The notes below the pieces were generated by a model. The model had not been told where the DNA came from, ran no database searches, and saw nothing but the letters and a program-made list of their open reading frames with translations. From assembly GCA_028818385.1 (NCBI GenBank), contig JAPPNY010000083.1:1-8914 (forward strand): a DNA stretch of 8,914 nucleotides, written 5' to 3'. The translations under genes and the position numbers were made by a program. The stretch's first letter is position 1. The number at the start of each line of letters is the position of its first letter. Positions 1-6,255 of the stretch are shown here, in pieces. The DNA comes from Spirochaetaceae bacterium. Lineage in GTDB: Bacteria > Spirochaetota > Spirochaetia > SZUA-6 > Bin103.

Positions 1-43
1 CGAATCCTCAATTCAGCCAACTTTCGGGCTGGAGCGCGAATAA
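1..43 (+). other. Upstream remnant of terminase frame ending in a TAA stop
   Basis: The terminase frame (frame 2) can be read from base 2 but meets a TAA at 41-43. Directly after it, the same frame continues with sequence that looks like the segment before a terminase Walker B strand. Frame 3 is also open from 3 to 47 and meets a TGA at 51-53, reading the same Pro-Gly at its end. The break could therefore be a nonsense codon in frame 2 or a frameshift from frame 3 into frame 2 near the CCCGGG at 44-49. The rest of the ATPase domain, with Walker A, would lie before the window. A sequencing error is also possible. Confidence 0.45.
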
Positions 44-1189
44 CCCGGGCTGATCGAGGATCGCGAGTCCGGCGCGACGCTCGAAGCGCGCGAAGCCGTA
101 CCCGGCTCGCTGCATGGGCCGGCCCCCGTGCTCGTCATCGGCGACGAGCCGGCGCAGTGGAAGGCGACGCAAGGCGACCGGCTGTTCGCGGCGCTGCGTA
201 CCAGCTTGGGGAAGATTCCCGGATCGCGGGCTCTGTTCATCGGCACGCGGCCGGCGAACGCGGATCACTGGTTCGCCAAGCTGCTACAGCGTTCCGGCAC
301 GACCTACGCGGCGGACCCGGACTGCGACCCGTTCGACGAAGCGCAATGGCACGCGGCGAATCCGTCGCTTGAGTGCATGCCGGAATTGCTCGAAACGTAC
401 CGCGAGGAAGCGGGCGACGCGCGCGACGATCCGTCACTGCTGCCCGGCTTTGTGGCGCTGAGACTCAATTCCGGTGGGCACGACGCTGAGGTTTCGGTGT
501 TGATCGAGGCTCGCGCATGGGTGAACTGCGAAGCGGACATCCTGCCTTCGGCCGAAGGTCCGTACGTGCTGGCGTTCGATCTGTCCGGCGGCAGCGCCAT
601 GGCGGCATGCTCCGGCTACTGGCCGGCCACGGGCCGGCTCGAAGCAATCGCAGGATTTCCGCCGTTGCCTTCGATTGAAGAACGATCGCGCGAAGACGGC
701 GCGGACTACGCGCGCATGGTGAGCGACGGCGATTTGCTCGTGCTCGGCGAGCCTGACGAGCGAGTCGTGCGGGCCGATCTTCTCGTTCGGGAAGCCGTCG
801 CGCGTTGGGGGCGGCCGGCTCGCGTGATCGCGGACCACTTCCAAGAGCGTGAGCTGCGAACAGCTTTGGAACGCGCGCGGTGTCCGTCGGCTGCGCTGGC
901 TACAACCGGCATGGGTTGGCGCGACTCTCCGGCGCGGATACGCGACTTCCGGCGACTCGTGCTCGGCGGGAAGGTGTACTCGCGCCGGTCGCTGATGGTC
1001 CGTTCGGCGTTCAGCAACGCACGAACAATTTCAGACAGCATGGGCTCGGAGAAGGTCATCAAAGGCGGTGCTCCAGGTAGACGACGAACCGCAAGAGACG
1101 ACGTAGCCGTGGCGGCGCTGCTGGCGGTGAGCGAAGGTGCACGGCTCCCGGCGGCGAAGCCGCGCGCACGTCGGCACTGGGTGGCGTGA
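44..1189 (+). CDS. terL: Phage terminase large subunit, C-terminal part (frame interrupted at 5' end)
   Basis: This is the motor/nuclease subunit that pumps phage DNA into the prohead and cuts it. Numbering from the GTG at 128, the visible order is Walker B strand with the acidic pair D6-E7 in LVIGDEPAQW, a coupling-motif-like FIGTRP at 37-42, and then an RNase H-like nuclease domain. The nuclease acidic residues appear as D151 (FDLSGG), D236 (VIADHF) and D324-D325 (ARDDVAVAAL). Walker A is absent from the window. The GTG at 128 is the first standard start but would begin inside Walker B, so it cannot give a working motor. Homology-like sequence extends back to 44, where a TAA precedes it. 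The last bases overlap the HNH gene start (GTGA). The family call is secure; whether the gene is intact is doubtful. Confidence 0.85.
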   Translation, partial: PGLIEDRESGATLEAREAVPGSLHGPAPVLVIGDEPAQWKATQGDRLFAALRTSLGKIPGSRALFIGTRPANADHWFAKLLQRSGTTYAADPDCDPFDEAQWHAANPSLECMPELLETYREEAGDARDDPSLLPGFVALRLNSGGHDAEVSVLIEARAWVNCEADILPSAEGPYVLAFDLSGGSAMAACSGYWPATGRLEAIAGFPPLPSIEERSREDGADYARMVSDGDLLVLGEPDERVVRADLLVREAVARWGRPARVIADHFQERELRTALERARCPSAALATTGMGWRDSPARIRDFRRLVLGGKVYSRRSLMVRSAFSNARTISDSMGSEKVIKGGAPGRRRTARDDVAVAALLAVSEGARLPAAKPRARRHWVA

Positions 1190-1449
1190 GTAGGAAATCC
1201 TGGAAACCGCGCATGCCGCAGTCCCGGTGGGATCGGCTGCGACGATTCATCCTCGAACGAGACTCCTGGCGCTGCACCAAGTGCGGGCGACCCGGCCGGC
1301 TGGAAGTGCACCACGCCGATCACGACCCGTCGAACAACGACGTTGGCAATCTGACGGCGCTCTGTCGCACATGCCATATCGCGGAGCACGCGCGGAAGCT
1401 TACACCGCAGGAACAGGCATGGCGGGAATTGCTGAAACCCTGTCAATAG
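1186..1449 (+). CDS. HNH endonuclease of the packaging module
   Basis: An 87-residue HNH nuclease. A basic N-terminal helix (RWDRLRRFILERD) is followed by C30-x2-C33, the His pair H42-H43 in LEVHHADHDP, N55 in VGNLTALC, and C60-x2-C63-H64-x3-H68. The two Cys pairs should bind structural zinc, and the His pair and Asn form the beta-beta-alpha metal nuclease site. In HK97-like phages, small HNH proteins of this type work with the terminase in cutting at cos sites. The GTG start overlaps the terminase TGA (GTGA), so the two genes are probably translated together and act together. Its place after terL, rather than before the small terminase gene, is less usual. It is followed by a hairpin terminator. 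An independent homing nuclease is less likely given the tight coupling. Confidence 0.88.
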   Translation: MSRKSWKPRMPQSRWDRLRRFILERDSWRCTKCGRPGRLEVHHADHDPSNNDVGNLTALCRTCHIAEHARKLTPQEQAWRELLKPCQ

Positions 1450-1491
1450 GGTTTTATTTGTTTGCTATTCGGGAGTTACTTGGATCGTCTC

Positions 1492-1527
1492 GAAAAGGTC
1501 AATCGTTGACCTTTTCTGTTTTCTCGA
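1492..1527. terminator. Hairpin terminator, probably bidirectional
   Basis: A perfect 11-base inverted repeat, GAAAAGGTCAA at 1492-1502 and TTGACCTTTTC at 1506-1516, has a 3-base TCG loop. The stem core GGTCAA/TTGACC has an A-run on its left and a T-run on its right, with more T-rich sequence to 1523. This is the form of an intrinsic terminator that can work on either strand. It sits 43 bases after the HNH stop and would separate the terminase-HNH unit from the capsid operon. A protein-binding palindrome is the alternative. Confidence 0.6.
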
Positions 1528-1542
1528 AACGTGTTCAGAAAA

Positions 1543-1583
1543 GCGGCCGACTCCGGGGAATGAGGGGACCCGAAGTCGGCCGC
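1543..1583. repeat. Long inverted repeat in the gap before the capsid operon
   Basis: The arms GCGGCCGACT (1543-1552) and AGTCGGCCGC (1574-1583) are perfect reverse complements. Inside, after a C/A mismatch, CGGG (1554-1557) can pair with CCCG (1569-1572). The result is a strong GC-rich stem of about 14 pairs without a T-tract. It could be an operator, an mRNA leader structure, or part of a packaging or processing site. I cannot decide among these from sequence alone. Confidence 0.55.
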
Positions 1584-1597
1584 GGATGAAGGGACCC
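1565..1597. repeat. Direct repeat GGGACCC, 26 bases apart
   Basis: GGGACCC occurs at 1565-1571 and 1591-1597, in similar settings (both followed closely by CGA). The second copy lies just outside the long inverted repeat. Paired short direct repeats in front of a small possible DNA-binding protein could be operator half-sites. Chance recurrence in GC-rich DNA cannot be excluded. Confidence 0.3.
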
Positions 1598-1605
1598 CGA
1601 CAGTA

Positions 1606-1628
1606 TACACGCTGTGCCTTTGCGTGTA
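1606..1628. repeat. Inverted repeat TACACGC/GCGTGTA just before the small ORF
   Basis: TACACGC at 1606-1612 and GCGTGTA at 1622-1628 are perfect 7-base arms around a 9-base loop. The repeat ends 13 bases before the ATG at 1642 and covers the alternative GTG start at 1624. Its place is right for an operator controlling the small gene and the capsid operon behind it. I see no convincing -35/-10 pair, so the promoter stays unassigned. Confidence 0.4.
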
Positions 1629-1641
1629 CATTGTGTTCCGC

Positions 1642-1902
1642 ATGGAATCGAGTTTGGTTCGCACGAACGCTCGGCAGGAACTTGCCGCACTACAAAGCGC
1701 CTTGCGTTTTCGCTCCGGCATTCCGGTATCGCTGACGAAGGCGGCCGATTTCGCAATCCGGTTTACGCTTGATCGGATACAAAACGAAATCGAAGACGAG
1801 CGTGACGCCAAGCGCGGGCCGAGGATTTCGACCACGCGCGGCGTTCCGCTCGCTTTGGCGCGCGCGATCGTCGCCGAGCTCGAACGGGAGTCGCAATCAT
1901 GA
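1642..1902 (+). CDS. Small protein before capsid gene, possibly ribbon-helix-helix
   Basis: I do not recognise this 86-residue protein. A short N-terminal stretch (SSLVRTN) is followed by two predicted helices, RQELAALQSALRF and LTKAADFAIRFTLDRIQNEI, linked by SGIPVS. That strand-helix-turn-helix outline resembles ribbon-helix-helix DNA-binding proteins. The C-terminal part is charged and helical. The ATG at 1642 is preferred. A GTG at 1624 would add six residues but lies inside an inverted repeat; neither has a clear ribosome site. The stop overlaps the capsid ATG (ATGA), so the two are coupled. It could be a regulator of the head operon, a small assembly factor, or a small terminase-like DNA-binding protein. 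The gene itself is likely real; its role is a guess. Confidence 0.6.
   Translation: MESSLVRTNARQELAALQSALRFRSGIPVSLTKAADFAIRFTLDRIQNEIEDERDAKRGPRISTTRGVPLALARAIVAELERESQS
1886..1890 (+). promoter_or_regulatory. Ribosome binding site of the capsid gene
   Basis: GGGAG lies 8 bases before the ATG at 1899, inside the end of the preceding gene. It is among the clearer Shine-Dalgarno sequences in the module, fits high capsid output, and fixes the start at 1899. Confidence 0.65.
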
Positions 1903-3236
1903 CGAACGCTCAAAAGCTGGCGCTGCGATTGTCCGAAATCCGGCAAAAGCTCAACGAATTGTCCGGCAAGGACGAGTTGACGGACGCGGAACAATCAGAA
2001 ATGCGGACGCTCACGGCGGAGTTTCCGAAGGTCGAGGAACGATGGCGCGCCGCTACCGTCGCGGAAGTTGACGACGAAGCCGCGGCGCTCGGCGACGATC
2101 CGAACGACCCCGGCGACGGCGAAGCCGCGGAATTGCGTCGGCTCCGGGGGACGGTGAGGATCACGGACTACCTCGGCCCAGCCGCCGGCGGAGCGGGGCT
2201 TTCGGGCGCGGCGGCCGAATTCAACGCGGCGCTGGATGTTCCGGTCGTGGGTCCCTCCGGCGGAGTAGCGATTCCATGGGATGCGTTGCTGGCCGCGGAG
2301 CCTGTCGAGCAACGCGACGATCCTGAGCGGCGCGCGTTCACGACTACAGCAGCCTATGCCGGTGGCGTCGGCCAGCGCCCGATCCTACAGCGGCTTTTCG
2401 GCCCAGACATCATGGACGCGCTCGGCGTTCGCGTGGACGCGGTTCCGGTCGGCCGCGCGGAATGGCCATTGATTACCGGCGGGGTGGCTCCCGACCAAAA
2501 GCCCGAAGGGACGGCGGCCGATACGCCGGTGACGGCAGCCTTTGCCGCGGAGGTCCTCAAGCCAAAGCGTCTTACGGGCGCATACGAGTACAGCCATGAG
2601 GCAGCCGCGCAGGTTCGGGACCTGGAAGCCGCGCTGCGGCGCGACTTGGCCGCGGCGGTGCGTGCGAAAATGCAAGAGCTTGCTTTGCTCGGCGACGAGT
2701 CCACGAATGCGCACGAGCCGGACGGTTTTCTTACGGTCTTGGCCGCGCCGACCGATCCAACAAGCGAAGCCGATTATTCGGCATACGCGAGCGCTCACGC
2801 AGCAGCGGTGGACGGGATTCATGCAAGCATGGAGACCGAAGTGTCCAGCGTGATCGGCGTTGCGAGCTACACGCACGCTGCGGGCGTCTTTCAAAGCGGC
2901 TCCGGCGAGGCTGGATCGGAGGCGCTCCGCCGTCGGTCCATGAGTTGCCGGGCGTCCGTGTACGTGCCGGGGATCGGCACCGACGGGACGGCGAGCAACA
3001 ATCCGAATGGCCAAACAGCAAACGTCCAGAACGGAAATATCTTTCACGCTCAAGGGCCGAACGGCGGTCCGATGCGCGGCGATTCCGTCGCGGCGGTCTG
3101 GCCGACTCTCGAAGTTATCCGCGACATTTACACGCAATCGAGCGTCGGCGTGAAACTGACGTGGGTTGCTCTTTGGGACTTCCAGGCGGCGTTTCGACGC
3201 GCAGCATACCGGCGCGTGGCGTTCAAGCTGGCGTGA
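1899..3236 (+). CDS. Major capsid protein, HK97 fold
   Basis: A 445-residue shell protein. Residues 1-60 are charged and helical (for example LRLSEIRQKLNELSG), as expected of the delta domain that serves as internal scaffold and is removed by the prohead protease. An acidic, Gly/Ala-rich linker follows to about 110. The shell domain holds typical HK97-family stretches: RLFGPDIMDALGVRVDAVPV at 165-184, then LKPKRLTGAYEYSHEA at 220-235 (strand plus start of the spine helix), the long helix to about 262, and LLGDES at 263-268. A Gly/Asn-rich segment at 360-390 may form a surface loop. The end, VGVKLTWVALWDFQAAFRRA, resembles the closing strand and tail of capsid proteins. The likely cleavage site lies in the linker but cannot be placed. 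It is followed, unusually, by a small gene and then the protease. Confidence 0.9.
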   Translation: MTNAQKLALRLSEIRQKLNELSGKDELTDAEQSEMRTLTAEFPKVEERWRAATVAEVDDEAAALGDDPNDPGDGEAAELRRLRGTVRITDYLGPAAGGAGLSGAAAEFNAALDVPVVGPSGGVAIPWDALLAAEPVEQRDDPERRAFTTTAAYAGGVGQRPILQRLFGPDIMDALGVRVDAVPVGRAEWPLITGGVAPDQKPEGTAADTPVTAAFAAEVLKPKRLTGAYEYSHEAAAQVRDLEAALRRDLAAAVRAKMQELALLGDESTNAHEPDGFLTVLAAPTDPTSEADYSAYASAHAAAVDGIHASMETEVSSVIGVASYTHAAGVFQSGSGEAGSEALRRRSMSCRASVYVPGIGTDGTASNNPNGQTANVQNGNIFHAQGPNGGPMRGDSVAAVWPTLEVIRDIYTQSSVGVKLTWVALWDFQAAFRRAAYRRVAFKLA

Positions 3237-3240
3237 CCAG

Positions 3241-3456
3241 GTGGCGACGCGATCGGTCACGGCGACGACCACACCGGCGCAGATTAGCGGGCTAACGCTC
3301 GGTCAATCATACGCGATACAGAACACGGGTGATCCCGCGATCAGAGTAGCGCCCGGCGAGATCGTACGCATGCGCCATGACGATGCGCTCGAACCTCCGT
3401 GGATATGGACCGATCGCGGCACGGCCACGGTCGCCGTTACCGAAGAGGGGGCGTAA
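3241..3456 (+). CDS. Small beta-rich protein between capsid and protease (decoration-like)
   Basis: A 71-residue protein starting at GTG 3241, four bases after the capsid stop. It is short, has little helix, and reads as alternating strands and turns (ISGLTLGQSYAIQNTG, IRVAPGEIVRM, PWIWTDRGTATVAVTEEG). Small beta proteins with this look (an 'xQNxG' strand, then a Trp-rich strand, then a final strand) often follow capsid genes in phages and may decorate the shell or help joining, but I cannot assign a named family. The same frame is open further upstream inside the capsid gene; the capsid sequence continues across that stretch, so the shorter start is preferred. Its stop directly abuts the protease ATG (TAAATG). 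Confidence 0.6.
   Translation: MATRSVTATTTPAQISGLTLGQSYAIQNTGDPAIRVAPGEIVRMRHDDALEPPWIWTDRGTATVAVTEEGA
3445..3451 (+). promoter_or_regulatory. Ribosome binding site of the protease gene
   Basis: GAGGGGG lies 5 bases before the ATG at 3457 and supports that start over later ones. Confidence 0.55.
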
Positions 3457-4542
3457 ATGGGGCGCAGCGACGCGGAGAGGCGCTGCGCGGAATTGCGGAC
3501 CGCTTCCGGCCGGCGCATCGTGGGCGCTGCGATGCGCTACGGCGCGGAAGCGCGCGTTGTCATGCCTGACGGCCGGCCGGTAACGGAACGGTTTTCGACG
3601 TTCGCGTTCTCCGACTACCTGCGCTCCGGTGCCGGCACGTCGCTGAATCTCATGCACGATCGTAGCCTTGAGATTGCGAACACGCGCGACGGCCGGTTGG
3701 TGCTGCGGGAATCTCCGGCGGAGGTTCGCATGGTCGCGACGCTGCCTACCGGCAACGCATACGATCAAGCGCTGGCACTGGTAGAGGACGGATCGACTTC
3801 GGAGACAAGCGTTGAGTTTGTCGCGCAAGACGAGGACCTATCCGGCGATCGGCGCATCATCCGGCGCGCGACGCTGCCGGGAATAGCGATCGTCGATCGT
3901 GGCGCGTATGGCGCGGCCGGCGCCGTAGAGGTACGGCAGCGGGGGCAGGGCTTGGGCGGGAGCTACCGCTACAACACGCCACGGGTGACGACCGATCGCG
4001 GACGGCGGCGCAAGGTGTCTTTTCGTTCGGGCGCGTTCAAGTGGCAGCTTCAACGGTTCGCCGAACTCCAAGAAGAATTGGGGACGCTGATCCACGAAGC
4101 GATAGACGAAGGGATCGAACGCGCGCGGGAGTCTTACGAAATCCAGCTTTTGTCCGGCCGATCGTATAACGCGCCGCTCGCTTCGTACCGTATGGGGACG
4201 CTCGAAATCGTCGACACGGACGATGCGCTGCGCTTCAACGTCGATCGGCTCCCGGACACGACATACGCGCGGGACCTACGCGCGGGGATGGAAGCGGGAG
4301 CGGCCGACTTCGGGCTTGATCTGTTATTCGACGTACCGCCACGGGAAGCGATCGGCGGCGAGGAACCGGCGGTGATCGTCCCGGACCCGGAGAATCCAGA
4401 CGTAGAAATCGAGGAAATCCGGTATGGGTTGCTGCGTGCTATCGCGATCGTGTCGCGCGCGCCGCGCGGTAATGGCGGCTTCGTCGAGCGGCGCGGACTC
4501 GTCATCCCGACGACCACAGAAAGGCGGCGCGTGTGGCTGTGA
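3457..4542 (+). CDS. HK97-type prohead protease with a second, degenerate protease-fold copy
   Basis: A 361-residue protein, against roughly 200 for many single-domain peptidases of the S78/U35 family that cut the capsid delta domain during maturation. Residues about 21-162 form a complete protease: TERFSTFAFSDYL, the likely catalytic His H67 in LNLMHD, then GSTSETSVEF with S115 or S118 as likely nucleophile, and a closing strand LPGIAIVDRGAYG. Residues about 186-347 repeat the plan: FRSGAFKWQL, GTLEIVDTDDALRFNV, LPDTTYARDLRAGMEAG, DFGLDLLFDVPP and a closing LRAIAIVSRAPRG that matches LPGIAIVDRGAYG. In this copy the His position reads about G234-R235 and the Ser block reads GAADFGLDLL, so neither catalytic residue is kept. 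The second half is thus probably non-catalytic, perhaps binding capsid or scaffold. The next gene overlaps its end by 10 bases. Confidence 0.88.
   Translation: MGRSDAERRCAELRTASGRRIVGAAMRYGAEARVVMPDGRPVTERFSTFAFSDYLRSGAGTSLNLMHDRSLEIANTRDGRLVLRESPAEVRMVATLPTGNAYDQALALVEDGSTSETSVEFVAQDEDLSGDRRIIRRATLPGIAIVDRGAYGAAGAVEVRQRGQGLGGSYRYNTPRVTTDRGRRRKVSFRSGAFKWQLQRFAELQEELGTLIHEAIDEGIERARESYEIQLLSGRSYNAPLASYRMGTLEIVDTDDALRFNVDRLPDTTYARDLRAGMEAGAADFGLDLLFDVPPREAIGGEEPAVIVPDPENPDVEIEEIRYGLLRAIAIVSRAPRGNGGFVERRGLVIPTTTERRRVWL
4518..4524 (+). promoter_or_regulatory. Ribosome binding site favouring the GTG start at 4533
   Basis: AGAAAGG ends 8 bases before the GTG at 4533 and 14 before the other GTG at 4539. 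The spacing favours 4533, although 4539 would give the GTGA overlap seen at other junctions in this module. Confidence 0.45.
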
Positions 4543-4889
4543 CGCTAACGTATCAGCAGATACACGCTCACCTAACGTGGTCGAACCTGACGGGACCGGC
4601 CGACAATCCGCCGGAACCTACGGGGGCTGTCGCGATCGCCTACTGGCAAAACCTGCTGGCCGTGTGCACGGCGCTTGTGACGCGATATGCGCCGGCCGCG
4701 CCGGACGCGGTGCAGAGCGAAGCAGTAATGCGCTGCGCGGGCTACCTGCACGAGCGTCCGTCTGACGGAGCGTCGCAAATGACGGACGCTGACAAGCAGA
4801 CGGCGTACGCGACGGGCCAGCTATCGGCACTGCGGCACTCCGGCGCTATGGCACTACTCACCACGTGGAAGGTCCGGCGCGCGCTGTGA
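4533..4889 (+). CDS. Head-tail connector protein, gp6-like
   Basis: A 118-residue protein resembling the gp6-like head-tail connectors, ring-forming proteins that dock under the portal. It is mostly helical: YWQNLLAVCTALVTRYAP at 37-54, then DAVQSEAVMRCAGYLHERP at 58-76, and the end LSALRHSGAMALLTTWKVRR at 98-117. That Leu-Arg-x-Ser-Gly...Leu-Leu-x-x-Trp ending is the most telling feature, being common at the C-terminus of this family. The start overlaps the protease and the stop overlaps the portal start, so it belongs to the same coupled operon. An alternative start at 4539 shortens it by two residues. In most HK97-like phages connectors follow the capsid gene; here it stands between protease and portal. 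Confidence 0.75.
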   Translation: MAVTLTYQQIHAHLTWSNLTGPADNPPEPTGAVAIAYWQNLLAVCTALVTRYAPAAPDAVQSEAVMRCAGYLHERPSDGASQMTDADKQTAYATGQLSALRHSGAMALLTTWKVRRAL

Positions 4890-5980
4890 AAATCTGGCCG
4901 TTCGGACGGACTGAGAAACGCGCCACACAGGGCGGTGGGTCGCAGGGCGGCGCATCGTTCACGGACTCGGTCGTGCAAGCGTTGCTGGCGCAGGCGGCCG
5001 GCGGCGCGACGGCGGACCCGTCGGCCACGGCAGCGCTCGAAGCTGCGGCGGGCCAGTACGCGCGTGCGTTCGCTATCGCGGATGTGACCCCGCGGACCGC
5101 GGCAACACGGGCGCTTACCCCGGAGCTACTTGCACTCATGGCGCGCGATTTGATCCGGCGCGGAGAATTCGTCCATGTGATCGAGGTTGACCGTGACGGC
5201 GTGCGATTGATCCCGGCCGGTAGTTGGGACGTGCGCGGCCGATGGGACCCCGCGACGTGGCGCTATCGGTGCGATTTGTTCGGACCGAGCGGCAACGTGA
5301 CGCGGGTACTGCCAGCGGCGGCGGTGGTCCACGGGCGCTACTCGATGGACCCGGCGCGGCCGTGGTGGGGTGTCTCACCGCTCGGCTGGGCTCGGCTCAC
5401 CGGGAAGCTGCATGCAAACCTGGAAGATGCGATCGCAGACGAAGCCGGCGGGACGCGCGGTCACCTGTTGCCGGTGCCGGCCGGACCGGACGCAGACGGC
5501 GACGACGACGACACCGACGATCCGAACATGCAGCTACGCGCCGACGTTCAGAAGTTGCGCGGCAAGACGGTGATGGTCGAGACCACGGCGGCCGGATGGG
5601 GTGAAGGCATGAACGCTGCGCCGCGCGCCGATTGGAAGCCGCAGCGCATCGGCGCGAATCCGCCGGCGAGCTTGGCGACCCTTCGGACCGACTCCGCCCA
5701 AGCGGTGCTGGCAGCGTGCGGGGTGTCTGCGGAATTGTTCACCCACGGGGACGCGGCGGGACAGCGCGAATCGTGGCGGCGGTTCCTGCACGGTTCCGTG
5801 CAACCCCTGGGCGATCTGCTGGCGGCTGAACTCGCCGCCAAGCTCGATACTCCCGGACTGCGGTTGAGCTTCGATCGTCTGTTCGCTTCCGATCTGTCCG
5901 GGCGCGCGCGCGCGGTGCAATCGCTTGTCGGCGCTGGCATGGACCTTGAGGACGCGCGGCGGCTCGCGGGGTTGTCGTGA
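4886..5980 (+). CDS. Phage portal protein, HK97 type
   Basis: A 364-residue portal, the ring at one capsid vertex through which DNA passes. The start MKIWPFGRTEKR is typical of the family. An Ala-rich N-terminal part leads to the wing-like region (EFVHVIEVDRDGVRLIPAGS, 94-113) and VLPAAAVVHGRYSMDPARPW at 141-160 with WWGVSPLGWA after it. An acidic loop, DADGDDDDTDD, sits at 202-212. The C-terminal half holds NPPASLATLRTDSAQAVLAA (258-277), ESWRRFLHGSVQPLGDLLAA (295-314) and LRLSFDRLFASDLSGRARAV (325-344). I chose GTG 4886, which overlaps the connector stop (GTGA) and gives the family-like N-terminus. GTG 4865 is in frame and nearer GGAAGG but would add seven residues lying wholly in the connector. 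A GGAAGG at 4867-4872 could serve 4886 at a 13-base spacing. Confidence 0.88.
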   Translation: MKIWPFGRTEKRATQGGGSQGGASFTDSVVQALLAQAAGGATADPSATAALEAAAGQYARAFAIADVTPRTAATRALTPELLALMARDLIRRGEFVHVIEVDRDGVRLIPAGSWDVRGRWDPATWRYRCDLFGPSGNVTRVLPAAAVVHGRYSMDPARPWWGVSPLGWARLTGKLHANLEDAIADEAGGTRGHLLPVPAGPDADGDDDDTDDPNMQLRADVQKLRGKTVMVETTAAGWGEGMNAAPRADWKPQRIGANPPASLATLRTDSAQAVLAACGVSAELFTHGDAAGQRESWRRFLHGSVQPLGDLLAAELAAKLDTPGLRLSFDRLFASDLSGRARAVQSLVGAGMDLEDARRLAGLS

Positions 5981-6255
5981 ACACGCGATCGGACCGGCTG
6001 CGGCTTGAGGATGTGATCCAGTGGGTACGCGACGGCACACCGTACCTGCTGGCAAATGACGATCTGGACCGGGCGATCCGGCAAGCTCATGCCTTGGTCG
6101 AGGGGCTGCACGCGGAGAAGCTGCGGCGCGACACGGCGGAAGCGGAGCTTGAGCGGTACCAGACCGGGACCGCGAATCAGGCGAAGCGCCTACCGCGCAC
6201 GCAACGGCAGGCAAAGCCGACGGACGCGCAGAAACGGCAATTCCTACGGTTGTGA
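5977..6255 (+). CDS. Small charged helical protein after the portal, unknown function
   Basis: I do not recognise this 92-residue protein. Its GTG overlaps the portal stop (GTGA), which supports a real, co-translated gene. Residues 8-65 are strongly helical and charged (RLEDVIQWVRDG, DLDRAIRQAHALVEGLHAEK, RDTAEAELERYQ), suitable for a short coiled coil. The end (about 66-92) is basic and rich in Gln, Lys and Arg, as in nucleic-acid-contacting tails. It could be a head-completion or small assembly protein. It is the last phage-like gene before host-like DNA. Confidence 0.6.
   Translation: MNTRSDRLRLEDVIQWVRDGTPYLLANDDLDRAIRQAHALVEGLHAEKLRRDTAEAELERYQTGTANQAKRLPRTQRQAKPTDAQKRQFLRL

Noticed and set aside
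1454..1490. T-rich stretch after the HNH gene as a promoter
   Set aside because: No acceptable -35/-10 pair at 16-18 base spacing, and the hairpin terminator lies directly downstream.
2385..3272. 295-codon - strand frame opposite the capsid gene
   Set aside because: The capsid protein on the + strand has clear family blocks; the antisense frame has no recognisable motif.
3233..3295. GTGA overlap start at 3233 after the capsid gene
   Set aside because: The frame gives an Arg-rich, short product without pattern; the GTG at 3241 opens the beta-rich frame that runs exactly to the protease ATG.
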